DNA of 64,000 bases, from assembly GCA_020809705.1 (NCBI GenBank), contig CP085832.1, positions 2,542,001 to 2,606,000 on the forward strand. Reading direction: 5' to 3'. The notes under the pieces are model-generated. The model saw nothing but the letters and a program-made list of their open reading frames with translations, made no database searches and had not been told where the DNA came from. Positions within the stretch are counted from its first letter, which is position 1. Each line of letters starts with the position of its first letter. This document shows, piece by piece, positions 43,988 through 56,588 of the stretch. Source of the DNA: Calonectria ilicicola. Its lineage: Eukaryota; Ascomycota; Sordariomycetes; Hypocreales; Nectriaceae. The translations under genes were made by a program, and so were the position numbers.

Positions 43988-46900
43988 ATGTCTTCTTCTC
44001 CTTATGCTCGCCTCGGTGTTCACGTATCCGCTGACCGTCAAGGCTTCTACAGACCTAGTCACCTTCCGGAGGCATCTCCTTTCCCCCGTCCTCGAATACC
44101 TACTGCTCCGAACGCAGCTCGCCAACCGACTTCCAAGTCCCCTCTTTCTCAGGAATATTTCAACCAAGTTACGACACCGCCACGGCGTATTCGTCGACCA
44201 AATAGCCGTTTCCTTATTGACACCCCTCGGAAGCGCCTTTCATCCCCAGACCGACCCCAGCATTGGCCTCTCTCTAAACCAAACCGCCATCCTCCACCTC
44301 GACAAACTGCCTTGCTACAACCGCAAGACCTGGCTAAATCTTCGGCTTCTGACATCTCTTCGGACCTTGGATCGATAACAGTTACCATCAATGGCAGTCC
44401 TTCACGCAAACGTCGCGCACAATCCACAGAACTTGAACTTGTTGCTTCCATCAACGGTATCGAAGACCTCAGCACCTCGGTTATCATCGAACGCAAAGGC
44501 GAAATCATTATTGAAAACTCAATCGAACTCCCTCAGGTACAATTGCCATTCTGGTCCAAATTGTCCCCAGGTTATTTAACTAACCTGGTCTGAATAGGAG
44601 GCACAACTTATGCGTTGGACAGGCTTCTTTTCATTCTTTACCAGGATGATAACCTCCTTCTATTCAGCCGTCTCCGGGTTTACCGGTAGACTTGGACAAT
44701 GGAGTAAGTTTTCCCGGCTTCAATTTGGTTATTGGTGTTGTGCTAATATGCTTCCCAGTGAACCCCAAATCCTATGGAGTATCTGAGTTCCGGTCCTATC
44801 TCAGCGATAATCAAGTTACGAACAAGCGTGTTAAGCTCAGCCGCGAAGAAGATGCGCAGATTCGCTGGGTTGATCGGAACACCCTCAGTGATCTAATTGA
44901 CACTTACCGGGCTTTTGCTAAGAGCATTAACCAGGTGTGGGAATGCATCTCATCTCACCATGCCCGCCAGGAGATGAACCGAAATTTAGAACCGCTGCGT
45001 CATGCTTTGGCCGACAATGAGAGCGACCGTGCTACTTTGATGCGCGGAGATGGACACGATCTTTGTGAACTTTTTCAACTTCAATTCAGGCGCGCCTTTC
45101 AGACACTCGACAGCATCTACGAAATTGGCGTCATCATCAAAATTAGAGACCAAAACGAAACTGTGCCTCCTATTCTAGACTACCATCTTTCTTCGGAACA
45201 CGTGGAGATGATGAATTCTATCAAAGCGTTCCTCTCTGCCCCAGCCCTTTTGACTGTCTGCAAAGACATTCTTCGTACGGCAAATAGGACTCATGTTGAG
45301 ATCTCTGAACTTTTTCTAGACCAGATCATTCTCGATTTGGAGGCTATCACACACAGCCTTCCTGCGCCTAGCTACGTTATTTCCCAAGAGTTTCACGATA
45401 AACTCCAAGAAACCTTCCCCCGCCCTCAGCGCACTGATCTTGAGACAAATCTGCTTCTTCCTGGTGCTTTTCCAGCTGTCGAGGAACCTCGGACCGGAAT
45501 TGAATTCCAACCTAAACCTTCATTGCTTAAACAGGCTGAACTATCACCCGTTAAGCTACGAGCTCCCGAATATGCACCTCCAGTCATTGCAAGACCTCAA
45601 TATAGCAAGACTGACTTTGTCCGTGCTGACATGCTACAAAGGTCCATTGCTGAGATAACACCAAAGCAGTACCGCGATCATTTTTACCATGAAAGCGAGG
45701 CGCATCACAAGCTCGAGAAAACGTTCGTTACCGAACTTGTCCCGAAGGTGTCCCTGACAACAAAAGATGTTACTACCATCAAATCTATTCTCAAAAACAA
45801 GCGGAAACATCTCTCTAGATGTACACCCAAACGGCTGGGGATAAGACGCCCACCCAAGTCGGTACGCTTTACAGACTGTACTCTAAGTCCACAGCCCAGG
45901 ACGCGCATCGGAATGGATGTTCCAAGGATAGTTCAAGACGAAGTTCAGCCAATACAGGAGCGGAAAAATGTCCCCCAACGGACTGAGACAGTAGAACCTG
46001 AAGACGCTAGTCTCCAAGATGAAGACTACCTGAAGTGGTCTATCCTGAAATCTCGTCACTCCAGAGATCTGGGAACTACTCAAAAGGAAGACTGGAATAA
46101 TGAACGACCGGATCCAGATGCCCGAATTGCTGAGCTTTTTGCGATCCCCTCTCTCAAACCTCTTCGCATTAGCGACGATTCTCATGCGGGAATAGTGATT
46201 CAGAAAGAACAGGCAGCCCTGAAGGCTGAGGAAGAAGCCCGGAAAAAAGCTGAAGCAGAAAGACAAGCTGCTGAAGAGAAAGCCCGACGTGAGCTTGAGG
46301 AACGACTCGCTGCCTCAGGTGGACTACGGCTACCCAGTCGGGATTTTATTCTACCGATTTCTACGGAATGGCAAGTGCGAGCGCGTGATACTTTACGTGC
46401 CGCCGCATCGACTACTCTGGCAACTACTGGCGAGGGCATCGATCTACGACGGCATGACTTTGCTAAAGTGGTACCAGCCACTGAGTGGCTCAACGACGAA
46501 ATCGTTAATGGGTCGTTGAATTGGCTTGACCAGGCCGTAAATTCTGCCGCTGGCATTAAGGATGTCAAGAAAAGTACACGGAAGTGCTTGTCCATGTCTT
46601 CCTTCTTCTTTAAACGCCTCCAGGAACAGGGTGTCACGCGCACGCAACGTACGCTCCGACGTTACGGTGTAGAGAAGAGCAACCTACTAGATGTTGACAC
46701 TATCCTGGTCCCCATATGTGAGCATTCGCATTGGACTCTTCTCGTGATACGCCCCTCGAAGCGGACTGTAGCTCATATGGATTCCTTAAACCCCCAAGGC
46801 AATGCAGCCAACACCAACTTGGCGATTGCCTGGATGAAGGACGTATTGGAAGACAAGTTCGAAGCAGCTGAGTGGAAGGTGATGCGTTATCAAGCGCCTA

Positions 46901-47079
46901 GGCAGACAAATGGATATGATTGCGGCGTCCACACCATTACCAACGGCATGTGCTTAGCTCTGGGTCTCAGCCCCATTGACTGTTACGTGGCAGAGGATAT
47001 GCCCATGCAACGAATCAGGATCGCATGCATGTTGTTGAATGGCGGGTTTAAGGGTGACTTTGACCTGCGAGTATATTGA
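43988..47079 (+). CDS. Ulp1-type SUMO protease (three exons)
   Basis: Exons 43988..44536, 44598..44703 and 44759..47079 give 991 residues. The C-terminal ~200 residues form a C48 peptidase (Ulp1) domain that processes SUMO precursor and removes SUMO from conjugates, in Ulp1 mainly at nuclear pores. It starts at Ala-Thr-Glu-Trp-Leu-Asn-Asp-Glu-Ile-Val-Asn. The catalytic set is intact: His876 in Ser-His-Trp-Thr-Leu, Asp893 in His-Met-Asp-Ser-Leu, Gln934 in Arg-Gln-Thr-Asn-Gly-Tyr-Asp-Cys and Cys940 in Asp-Cys-Gly-Val-His. A Glu/Ala/Lys/Arg-rich coiled helix (about residues 700-740) precedes the domain. The N-terminal part is basic and disordered, as expected for localisation sequences. The presence of Trp-Leu-Asn-Asp-Glu and the overall layout favour Ulp1/SENP1-2 over Ulp2. 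Exon joins preserve frame. Confidence 0.92.
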
Positions 47080-48135
47080 TTCGATGATTATGTCTTAGCT
47101 GGTACATTTTATTGTGGCGTTTGAGGGGAGGGCAAAGACTTGGATGGGGAGACCAATGATTGATTGGATGGCATTTCGTGTTTGGACATGATACCAAGGA
47201 ACAAAAAGAAAAGAAACCCAGTTGCATGGATCGGCGTTTTTTGGAACACAAAGGTGGCTCGCCTGATAGTGGCTTGAGCATGCATGGATATTGCAGAGGT
47301 GGTCAAGGGTCGAGAGGGGAGAAGTGGACTTGAGTGATTAAACGACCATCGTTATTGGTGCAGTGTCAACTTTGAAGAGATGTCTTGTGAAGAGTTTTTG
47401 CCCACCGGGCCAAGTGAGACAAGTGGGAGAGACGGGCGCAGAGAAGGAGGGAGGGAGAAAGGGAGGGATAGGAGGAGACCCAGACGGTGAGGCTTCGGCC
47501 CGGTATGGCAGATGATAGAACTTGGTTGTTATCACATTGCGGTCATCACATTGTACCGTAATATTGACGTCTTGGTTGAATGCAGCACCACAAGTCAGTC
47601 AGTCACCTTGAGTGTGATGGGGTGCTTGGCAAGGTGACTTGGCGCCTGCACCTTGGTGACTACGGTGACACCCACCACTTGGCCCCTCGACATGGATCCT
47701 GTGCCATGCAACGCAAATGCATTGTATTGGTGTTGGCCCGTCCGGTGGCTATTGTCCGTCGGGTCGTCGTCTGCCTGGCCATGTCCACCCCGGGTGCCAC
47801 AGGCGGCTGCGAACAAGGAGCGGGTCTATGCGCCGCGGCTGCAATACGATCCGGGCAACGATGTTGTCTCAAGACGGGCCCTCGTATCCTGTTACGCCGT
47901 GGCCGAGATACGTGCATTATGGGGGGCGCGGCGGTGGCGGGTTTGCTGCCTTTGTGTAGAAGTTCCCGCAGGGTGGGTAGACGCATGTCGACTCTTTCAG
48001 ACGACATGTGACAAATGGGAGATGGATTGGTTTCAACTCTTGTTACATTTTGGTTATTCATAGGTCCTGCCTTACGTATTTGCGTGCTGATCACCCCGCC
48101 TTTACTCTCTTGTTGACAAAGGGAGAGGGAGGGAG

Positions 48136-48188
48136 AAAAAAAAAAAAAAAAAAAAACGGAAGGGCGTGTGTGTATGTGTGTGTGTGTG
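48136..48188. repeat. A-tract (21 A) next to GT-repeat
   Basis: An uninterrupted run of 21 A at 48136-48156 is followed by a purine spacer and an imperfect (GT)n run at 48166-48188. These low-complexity tracts are prone to length change. Confidence 0.9.
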
Positions 48189-50474
48189 GTCTTACATAGG
48201 CTAGGCAGAAGTTCCGATCTAGAGAGAGAAAAGCCGAGGCGAAGAAACAAAGTATTGACTGATATCTCCCTCGAAGCGGGTCATTAGGACAAAAATGTAG
48301 AAGGAGAAGAAAAAAAATTTTTCGCCCTTGGTTACATGCGGCATCACATCGGCGACAAAGGAAGACAAGACGGGATCAAGTGAGCACTGGCGGCAAAAGC
48401 AATGTTGGCTTTTGTGGAGAGACACGGCACCTTTTTCGAGAAGGATTCGGGATTTTTTCTAGAACACGACCAGTGGCAGCCTGCAAAGTTTCACGGGAGG
48501 TGAGACAGGCATGAAAGACAAGTGCGGCCGAGACGAGGATCGGCAAGGGTAGGTGGTTAGCTAGTTTCCTATCAGATCAGAAGGAAGATCTGAAGTTTGT
48601 TTTGCAAGAAACTTGGGGCCGCCCATGGTCTCAGACAACTAACAAACCTCAACATACCAAAAACGCCCGACAAACCTTTTGCCACCAAAGACAAAGGAGG
48701 GAAGAGACAACATACCGATGCTCTGGCTTGGCATACTGGTCCTTGAGGTACGAGTTCCCCCACTCGGGAGCCCCTTTGAGCTGGGTGTGTGCCGTAGGCG
48801 CATGTGTGCGTGCGTGCTACACGCCTCTTCGCTCAACCAGAGCGATATCGCTGCAGCCGAGGAGGCAACGAACACGCAAGCATCGGAAAGGCGGTTTGTC
48901 GCTCGTCGCGATAATTTTAGGCACTAAGCCATGTATCAATAGTTCGGAAACGTACCCAACGGCTCTGCTTCTTTCGGAAAGCCAAGATGTGTGTCTTATT
49001 GACATGAGCGGACCATAGAGTGGAAACGACCCAGTAGTAGGTGCCGTAACACATACATACATAACATACTTGCCCGACGCAAGTCGTATCCACATCGACC
49101 ATGGCAACCTAGCATGTGGCGAAGGCAAATAGAAAACCGTTCTTAGCTATGTCTCCTGCTGCTTTGGGCTCTTTGCTGAACGCGGCCCGCGGTGGGTGTG
49201 GGTTAACGCGAAACGAATTGAGGTGATGCCGCGTGGACGCTGTCCTCAATGGGTAAGGAGGGGCCAACGGGCGAGAGCAAAAACTTGATTTAAAATTTTT
49301 CTTGAGCCGATCATGGATCCCTCGGGATTTGGTTGGGCATTCGGGGCGTGCCTAGTTGGCGCGTATGAGGCATCGTGGCAGAAAAAAATTTGTCCCTTTT
49401 TACCCCTTCCTGGTGAGGCGATGGAGACACGGCGATGCCGGTTGGGTGGACGTCTGGTGGCGTGTGGAGTTGTATGACTGGACTTGCCTGTTCGTATTGA
49501 TTGGCTCTGCAAGGGTCCCCAATCGGGAAGGCTTCCAGAATTGGGGTCGCTGGGCTGATTTTCTGAGCTTCCAGAACAACATGGTTTAGACCACGACCCA
49601 TCAGCATGGCTGGGGGTGCTCCGTGGTGGTCCGTCGCATAGCATGTCCTCTTGCGCACTTACCTGGCCTGTGCTTCTTCTCGTTGCGGAATTGACACCTC
49701 GCACGGAATCTCCACGCAACCAACGCAGCGGGTCACGTCCTCTTAAACCTGACGACCAGGGCGCGTGGTGCCGAACTGCGCGCGAACACTTGTGCGCCGT
49801 TCAAGGACGGAGATTTAGACCTGGAATTTCTCAGATCACCAGGCAGGGGGAGAAGGGGAGATGCTACGCCACCTCGCAGCGCGTTCCTGTGGGGGGTAGG
49901 GGTGCGAGCGTGATTGTAATGACCTTCATCAACCCTTTCTGTTTTGTCGATAGATGCTGTCAACAAGGGCGGTTCATGGCTGACGCATGGCCACAGAGGA
50001 GGTCAGCGTAGTGGCTGCTGAGCAGTCTCCTCCACGTCTCAGAACCAAGAGAAAGACCACACATCTCAAAGTGCTGGCAGCGTCTCGTCGATGCTCGATT
50101 TGATGTTCCACAAACCACCATGCAGGAACCATGATTGCAAACAACCGAAGCTTGGTAGCGGTCAAAGCCGGGCTTGGAGCTAGGTCTAGAGAGGTGTCAG
50201 TGCCGAATGCCGGGAGATGCATACTTGTACTTCGCTTCTGAATGTCAAATAATGTATTTTTCGTGATTGGGGTGGGTGGTCAGGTCACCTTGACAATCAT
50301 TGGCTCGCTCATAGGTCTCTCTCAGAATCGCATGTTGTCCATTTTGTTAGGCGAGCATGTTGGCGCCAAGTGAGGAGGTCCGGTAAACGCCAGCCGCTAG
50401 GTGTTAATTTTCAAGCTCCACTGCATCCGTTATCATCCGTCTGTAGTGTTCGGTATTGGAATGCACTGACGGGT

Positions 50475-50500
50475 GATGTATGTATGCATGTATGTATGTG
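50475..50500. repeat. ATGT/ATGC tetranucleotide repeat
   Basis: About six units of ATGT, interrupted by ATGC in the middle, forming a near-palindromic low-complexity stretch in non-coding DNA. Confidence 0.85.
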
Positions 50501-53500
50501 GATGTTGTCACGGTGGCATATTTCATCTTTATGGTAGAAAGTTCCAAAGCATACCATGACCTGGGCATAGAAACTGGTTTATTGAACTCGACAGATTTCT
50601 GGTCTTCAACCGCTCTGTCTCCGCCTCGGCTCGGCGCTGCCTAGAGATGCTAAATCAGTGTCGGCAATATCATGAATGAGAGCACCATAGTTGCTAACGT
50701 TCTATTTTTTCTCTCTCTCTTTCTCTCAAGTCATGCTGGGAGCACACCAATTCAGCTAAATGTGCTCGGCCGATTTTCTTACGTCAGGTCACAAGCCATT
50801 TCCACAATCGATGCACGAGATGGGAAGAATGGACCTACTGCAACTCCATTAGGAACTGATGACTGGATCAGAGCCACAATGTGGTGAGATTGGGGCGCTC
50901 ACCGACAAGTGCCGGCTGGGGCAAGCCAAGGCAATAGCTGTTTGTCTCGTCTAAAAGACTCGCTTTCATACGTAGTGCCATTCTTAGTCTAACAACGGCA
51001 CAGACGGGCCCGATAAGCAAACTGGAGATGCGAACGGGTCTCATGAATCGAACGAAGCTTTGGCCCAGGAAGATCGCGATGGCGACCACAAGGAGACTCT
51101 TCAGCCCCACTGTAAGGTGGCCAGGGGCTCAGGGTGGCCCTGTTGGCGCCGCCATGACACACCACTGGGAAAATTGCGCATCGCAAGGATAGAGACCAAA
51201 GGCGATTCGATTGGTAATAATTGTTCGATTGGGGCATTGAAGAAGCTCCATATTTCGCCTACATGCGGCTATTCATGGTGCTGGAGTGGTAGCTTACTTT
51301 CAAGATACTTTTCTGTGAGTTGAGCATCTTTCATCCTCGGCAAGGGTTAGTAGGTGAGTGTCTGGGGTGGAATTGGGAGGTGTTTGTTTTCGGAAGAGTG
51401 ACAATGGATTGGGGACTCGTAGTGACAATCAGCAGTAGCCTTCGGCTGTACTGGAGGGCAGGATATCGAATATGATGGAGGGAATGGCAAAAGACCATAT
51501 GCTTTTGGGTCTGCAGACATGTCGCCAGCCCTAACGGCCAAATCATACTCGACTTACTCCCATCCCGATGACCCAACATCGGGGATAATTGGCGGGCCGA
51601 GGTGCGTCGAACACGGTGGTGTGGAAGCACCCAGACACCGAGCACTCGCTTGAACAAGGTGTACCAAAGAAAGCTTGCAGTATGGGCGTTTGCTTCACTC
51701 CGGTTCGTGACATGAAGAAAGCCAAAGGGGTGAGCGGGGGGTCCTTTAGCGCTCATCGATCGACCGGGCTACCGTCTTGTAGCGGCGAAGCCAAGATGGG
51801 TGGGCAGCCAGTAACGTCTCGCAGGGTTGCAGGGTGTGTCCCCACATGAGATTCACAATGTTTGAGGGGTCTCGTCGGGTGGCTGCCCACGCCTATTACG
51901 ATTGGGAGGATGGGGATGGCAGGGAACCTGCGCCATACCCGGACGGGAGATGGTGACACTAAATGTTGCTTGATGATGACATGATAAATACAGAAGGGAA
52001 GGAAATTTTACTAGCCAGATCGATGTCTTGGCAGTGGCCACGAATTAATTTGCGTAGGAGCTTAGGTTTATGACTCCGCCTTTGCAGGATTGAGTTGGGA
52101 ATTGACGTCGGTGTTTTGATTGAGATAGGTATGGCATGTGCAGGTGAAGTTGCACGTTTGACACCACTGACAGTAGACGTCTGATGATGATGGCGTTTTT
52201 GTGTCAAGTTTTGTTTCGCGTCCTGTCAGGATTGTGGAGAAAAGGAAGTGACGGCCGCAAACGTATCAGAATTGATCGGACAACAGAGACCATTTGAGAC
52301 GCTGCATCAGTCAATTGCCCGTCACAAGATGACAACCAAGATGCTTGTCAAAAGCCGGCATCGCTCTCACGCCGATGCGCCGTGGGGTTGTAAACTGGGG
52401 TGAGCAGGGGCAAGATGGGGTGATGGAAACATGAGTGACCACTCCACCAAGGGGGAGTCGGTCGAGAAACAAGAGGAGGAGAGGGCTCATCAGCGCTCCT
52501 CGCTGCTTTAGCTCGGATGAACGACGCCTCTTTTGTAATTATGCATGTCTCACCGGCACGGTGGGTTGCTTTACTGTGACAGCAGGATTCATCATCAGCC
52601 TCAAGCTTCTCGAGCCGTGTGGATGCGACTGGCCGTCCTTTGCAGGTACCCACGACGCTGTACATCTCTAGCTCAGTCTAAAGATGGATCAGTGTGTCCG
52701 CAAGCGCATCCGGGAACTGTTGGAGGCTTGTTTCCGGCTGGCATTGTGCATGATGCAGGGCGCATTGAGTGTGGTTCTGGGCATACTTCTGGTGTGAATG
52801 TGTAACCGTGGGATGGGCGGCTGCTACGCAACAGCCAGGACTGCTTGTCGACGTGGGAGGCGACACGCTGGAGGAGCGACACTTGAGCGAATGCGACTAT
52901 CTAGTAGAAACTAATCCTTTGAGTGACCAAAATTGGGAGCAGTGTTTGTGCGTGTGGGGCGGGCTCCTTGGCATTGCCTACAGAGTTGGGTACGTACTGG
53001 TACAGCAATCTGAGCAGTCGACGTGACCAATCAACTCCGGCCAACCCTCGTCAGCCCCCCCAGCCAAGCCCCAAACAAGCCCCCTCGATTGGCCACTGGC
53101 GCATCTTCTAGCGCCCTTCTAGTATCACTCAACCCACCAGACGGTCCCTGTCCTGCTCACAACCCTTGGCCGGTATTCGTCGGTCCCGGGCGCAGGGTGG
53201 GGACGGGACGGCAGGTGAGGTATCTTTGCTGCAGTGCTACGCAGGCGAGGTACCTAGCACGCCCAAGGGCAAGACGGTCCTGCTGCACAGCATGCACCCG
53301 AGGGCCGTACAGTGCGTCACTGTGGGCTGGTGTTTTTCTGCCCGTTTGCCACACGCTGTGACTGACACCTGACGCCTGACCTACTGGTTTGCTCCGGCCA
53401 ACGCCGGATGCTTGCGTGACTGGACTCTGGATTAAAATAACGCTGCCGGATGTCGTGTCGTGAGGAAATGAGTGAAGGCAGGTAGAGTTGGTGGCTCGGG

Positions 53501-55625
53501 GTGCCACTGTCATCATTTTCTGGCTTGATCCGGGGCGTGATCATCATTTCCAACTTCTGCAGTTGCTCCCAATGTGCTGTGTCAGTGGTCTGGAATTCGG
53601 AGAAAGTGTGATTCACCGTGCAGAGATTGCATTGTGCACTGTGCGCATCTCCTTGATTGTGTCTCGACCCTACCTTCTGGACAAACCTCATGCTCCAAGC
53701 GACCAAGCCTCAATCATGTTCCAAGCAACGCAACCAAAGTGCATTTACGTAGGTACCCATCTGTCTGGGAGTTGAGACACTATCACATTGTAAAGCCGGG
53801 CCCTTGCCCGCGTCAATACCACCCGTCCATTGGTGTCACTACTCTTCTTTATTGGCTTGTTCTTTTTTGATTTTCTTCCTCGTGCTCTGTGGGAATAAAC
53901 GCTGGGCTCTTCTGATTTCCCAGGCCCCCTCCAATCCCTTCGTCCCCCCTGCAGTGCCCCGTGCCCACGCCAGGCCCCGGCCAGGCTTTCCACAGGCGCC
54001 GACGGCGGTACGTACCTTGCTCTGTACGAAAGTAGGAAGATCCATCCCATCGAACGAAGGTTCGTTGTCGCCGCCGCCGTCGCCTCCGCCGCGTTGGGGT
54101 CAAATTGTCCCTTGCCAACTACGACGCTGTCTCTACGATGGACGCCCTGGCCTAAGCCCGCCCAGCACTAGCTCGGTAGCTTCCAGCACTAGCTTTCCCA
54201 GCTCCAGGCTTTGTCCACTGGCCCCTCCTTTCCATTGACGCCGGTTCGTTCTTGTTGCCCTTGGCCCTTGTTAACCCTTCGCGCACTCCGCTTGCTGCCC
54301 ATCATCACCGACCTCCATGACTACGCACACGCCTCTCCGCGCTTCATCGCCTTGTCACCGTCCACTTTTGCTGGCCTCTCGCTGGCCGACTGACCCAAAC
54401 TACAGGGACAGGCTCTGCCTATGCGGCTGCTCTGCCTCTGTCTTGCAAAAAACAACAAAAGGGCCCCCATCCCGGCACCGTTACTGATCCCCTCCTCCTT
54501 GTATCCCCTTCTATCCGCTGCTTCTTTTGCGCCAAACGGCCCCAGTGACGACACTTGCATACCATCTGAGACCGAGACACACATTAACCCATACTCGCGC
54601 ATTCTCGTTCCGTCTCCAATCAATCACTACAACGTCATCCTGTCAAAAAGCAACCAACCCGCTGGCCCATTACTAACTTGGACTGAACTCTCTCGCTGCC
54701 TCCTCGCTTAATCTGGGCCTGGACCTCATTTTTACGCTTCAGATCCCCGTTCCTCATTCCTCACCTCTTGGACCCAGTCCCAAGTCGGCTGCCATCACCA
54801 AACAGGCTCCCGGCCACTGGCAAGCCACCAAACTCTGCCATTCCGTCCGATCTCCCTACTCCCACTTCAACTGTCAAGCCGCGCAGCTCAATACGCCCGC
54901 GATTCGCTCACCTTCTCCCACCCGTCCCAGTGTCGAGTTTCTTGCCGGCCCGCCGACTGCATTCGTTAGCCCCGCGTCTCTCGCATTCCAGTCTCTCGGG
55001 ACGTCGTGGGTTACACCATCTAAAGACGGCCTCGACCTAGCTTTGCCAGTGCCGCTTCGGGACTGACTGCTTGAACCTCTCTCACTTCGGCGACCCCAGA
55101 TAACGACCCTCAGAACCGCCTACGGCCGCCTCCGTTATTGCCTAACGGATCATTTCCGCTTTCTCATCGCACCGCTCCCTCTGTTGCGAACCATCTCCCT
55201 CTAGACATCTTGCTCGCTGCGATTAGCTCGCCGCCGTCCTTCAAGCCACCCTCCTCCACACTTTGCTCACCTGCGGCAACCGGCCACCACATTCTCGCCT
55301 CCGCATTGCATCGCTATCAAGTCAGTTCACCCAAGTGAACCATCTTGACTGCCTGCCCCCTCATCGTCTCGGCAGTGCTAATTTAGACTCGGCGCCGCGG
55401 CCTCCCTGTCTACGCCAAACCACCCATCGTGGACACCCTCAATACGCCACGACCGACGACGATTGCTCCACCTTTCCGCCCTACTAGTACTTGATCTCAG
55501 CGTTTCCCACTTGCTGGTCAGGGACTTCATTCCCGAGATCCTCGCTGTCTCGCTACCCCGTGCCCACTCAGCACAAATCCCCCTTCGCGGTGCGGGACGT
55601 GTTTGAACGGCCCAACCCGAAAGAT

Positions 55626-56588
55626 ATGGGCAGATCGCGGTTGTGGAGGTCCCCAGAGCGTGCAAGCCCCAATCCGCAACCGCCATCGCCTCAGCCCTCT
55701 TCAGCTTTTGAAGACCTCTTCAATGCCGACATCCCCCCATCAAGACCTTTGAGCGAAGCATTACTTTCCGGGACCTCGACCCCGACCGGCGCCATGGGCT
55801 CCCGACCCCCCTCTCTTAGCGAGATCCTCCTCGATGCCGCGTCACCGCCATGGACTCTGAGCGCCTTCATGGCCTACCTCTCTCAAAACCACTGCATGGA
55901 GACATTGGAGTTCACACTTGACGCCCAACGCTATTCCGCCTTTTACAATGAACTTATTTCCGATTCCTCATGCCGATCCCGCGCGAATGACGATCGCGTT
56001 TGTGCCCTGTGGGAGAAACTGATGCAAGTCTACATTATCCCATGTGCCCCCAGAGAATTAAACATCCCTGCACATGTGAGAGACCAACTTCTCAGACTCC
56101 CATGCGGCCCCTCTCCCCCTCACCCCTCTCAACTTGATGATGCCGGCCGTATCATCTACGAACTCATGAATGACTCTCTCCTGGTGCCTTTCCTCGAATC
56201 AGTCGCACCTCTACAACTCGACGGGCAATCTGATGAGCAGCCTGCACGTTCGCCTCGACTTGCATCCAACAGCAGCAGATTATCCGCTCCAGTGCGGTCC
56301 ACCACGTCAATGCAAGCGCTAGAGACGGAAGGCCTCACAGATGACAGCGATTGCAACTCGCCTTCGGGCACAGAACCAATGACCCCTCCCACTACCCCTC
56401 CCACTTCTGATTGGACTTTCAGCAACCCTTCTCCTGGAAGCCTCCAGCGTGCAGTTGCTGCGCACAACAAGGGATGGAAGAAGATGGGAGCCAAACTTGG
56501 CCTTACCCGCAAGCATACCAATCGCCGATCTGCACCAACTTCGTCAACATCCATTGACGGCGGTCTTCATCTTCAAGACCCCAGTTGA
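55626..56588 (+). CDS. RGS-domain regulator of G-protein signalling, RgsA-like
   Basis: 320 residues from the Met at 55626 to a TGA at 56586-56588; the frame is open 45 codons upstream but without an ATG. A Pro/Ser-rich head precedes an RGS domain at about residues 73-210. It opens with Pro-Pro-Trp-Thr-Leu-Ser-Ala-Phe-Met-Ala-Tyr-Leu and continues Glu-Thr-Leu-Glu-Phe-Thr-Leu-Asp-Ala, the usual alpha1-alpha4 pattern. The domain ends at Ile-Tyr-Glu-Leu-Met-Asn-Asp-Ser-Leu-Leu-Val-Pro-Phe-Leu. RGS proteins accelerate GTP hydrolysis by G-alpha subunits and so dampen signalling in conidiation, stress and carbon responses. The short form lacking DEP, PX or TM segments matches the RgsA type, with moderate confidence. 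After the domain comes a Ser/Thr/Pro tail. The same frame continues open past the stop (next entry), so the C-terminus may be incomplete. Confidence 0.85.
   Translation: MGRSRLWRSPERASPNPQPPSPQPSSAFEDLFNADIPPSRPLSEALLSGTSTPTGAMGSRPPSLSEILLDAASPPWTLSAFMAYLSQNHCMETLEFTLDAQRYSAFYNELISDSSCRSRANDDRVCALWEKLMQVYIIPCAPRELNIPAHVRDQLLRLPCGPSPPHPSQLDDAGRIIYELMNDSLLVPFLESVAPLQLDGQSDEQPARSPRLASNSSRLSAPVRSTTSMQALETEGLTDDSDCNSPSGTEPMTPPTTPPTSDWTFSNPSPGSLQRAVAAHNKGWKKMGAKLGLTRKHTNRRSAPTSSTSIDGGLHLQDPS

Larger units (their letters stand above)
47080..55625. other. 8.5-kb region without recognisable protein genes, upstream of the RGS gene
   Basis: No ORF on either strand resembles a known protein; the longest (for example 49246-49719 on the minus strand) have no domain signal. 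Composition varies. A 21-A tract and GT repeat lie near 48136-48188, an ATGT-type repeat near 50475-50500, and a CCGCCG/CCTCCG run near 54066-54095. From about 53760 to 55620 the plus strand is strongly C-rich and C+T-rich. That last part reads as promoter and a long transcribed leader of the RGS gene, common for fungal signalling genes. The middle could contain non-coding RNA genes, which I cannot identify from sequence. Confidence 0.45.

Noticed and set aside
49246..49719. 157-codon minus-strand frame in the 8.5-kb gap
   Set aside because: Composition rich in Ser/Pro/Arg/His without structure, and no domain; likely chance in GC-rich DNA.
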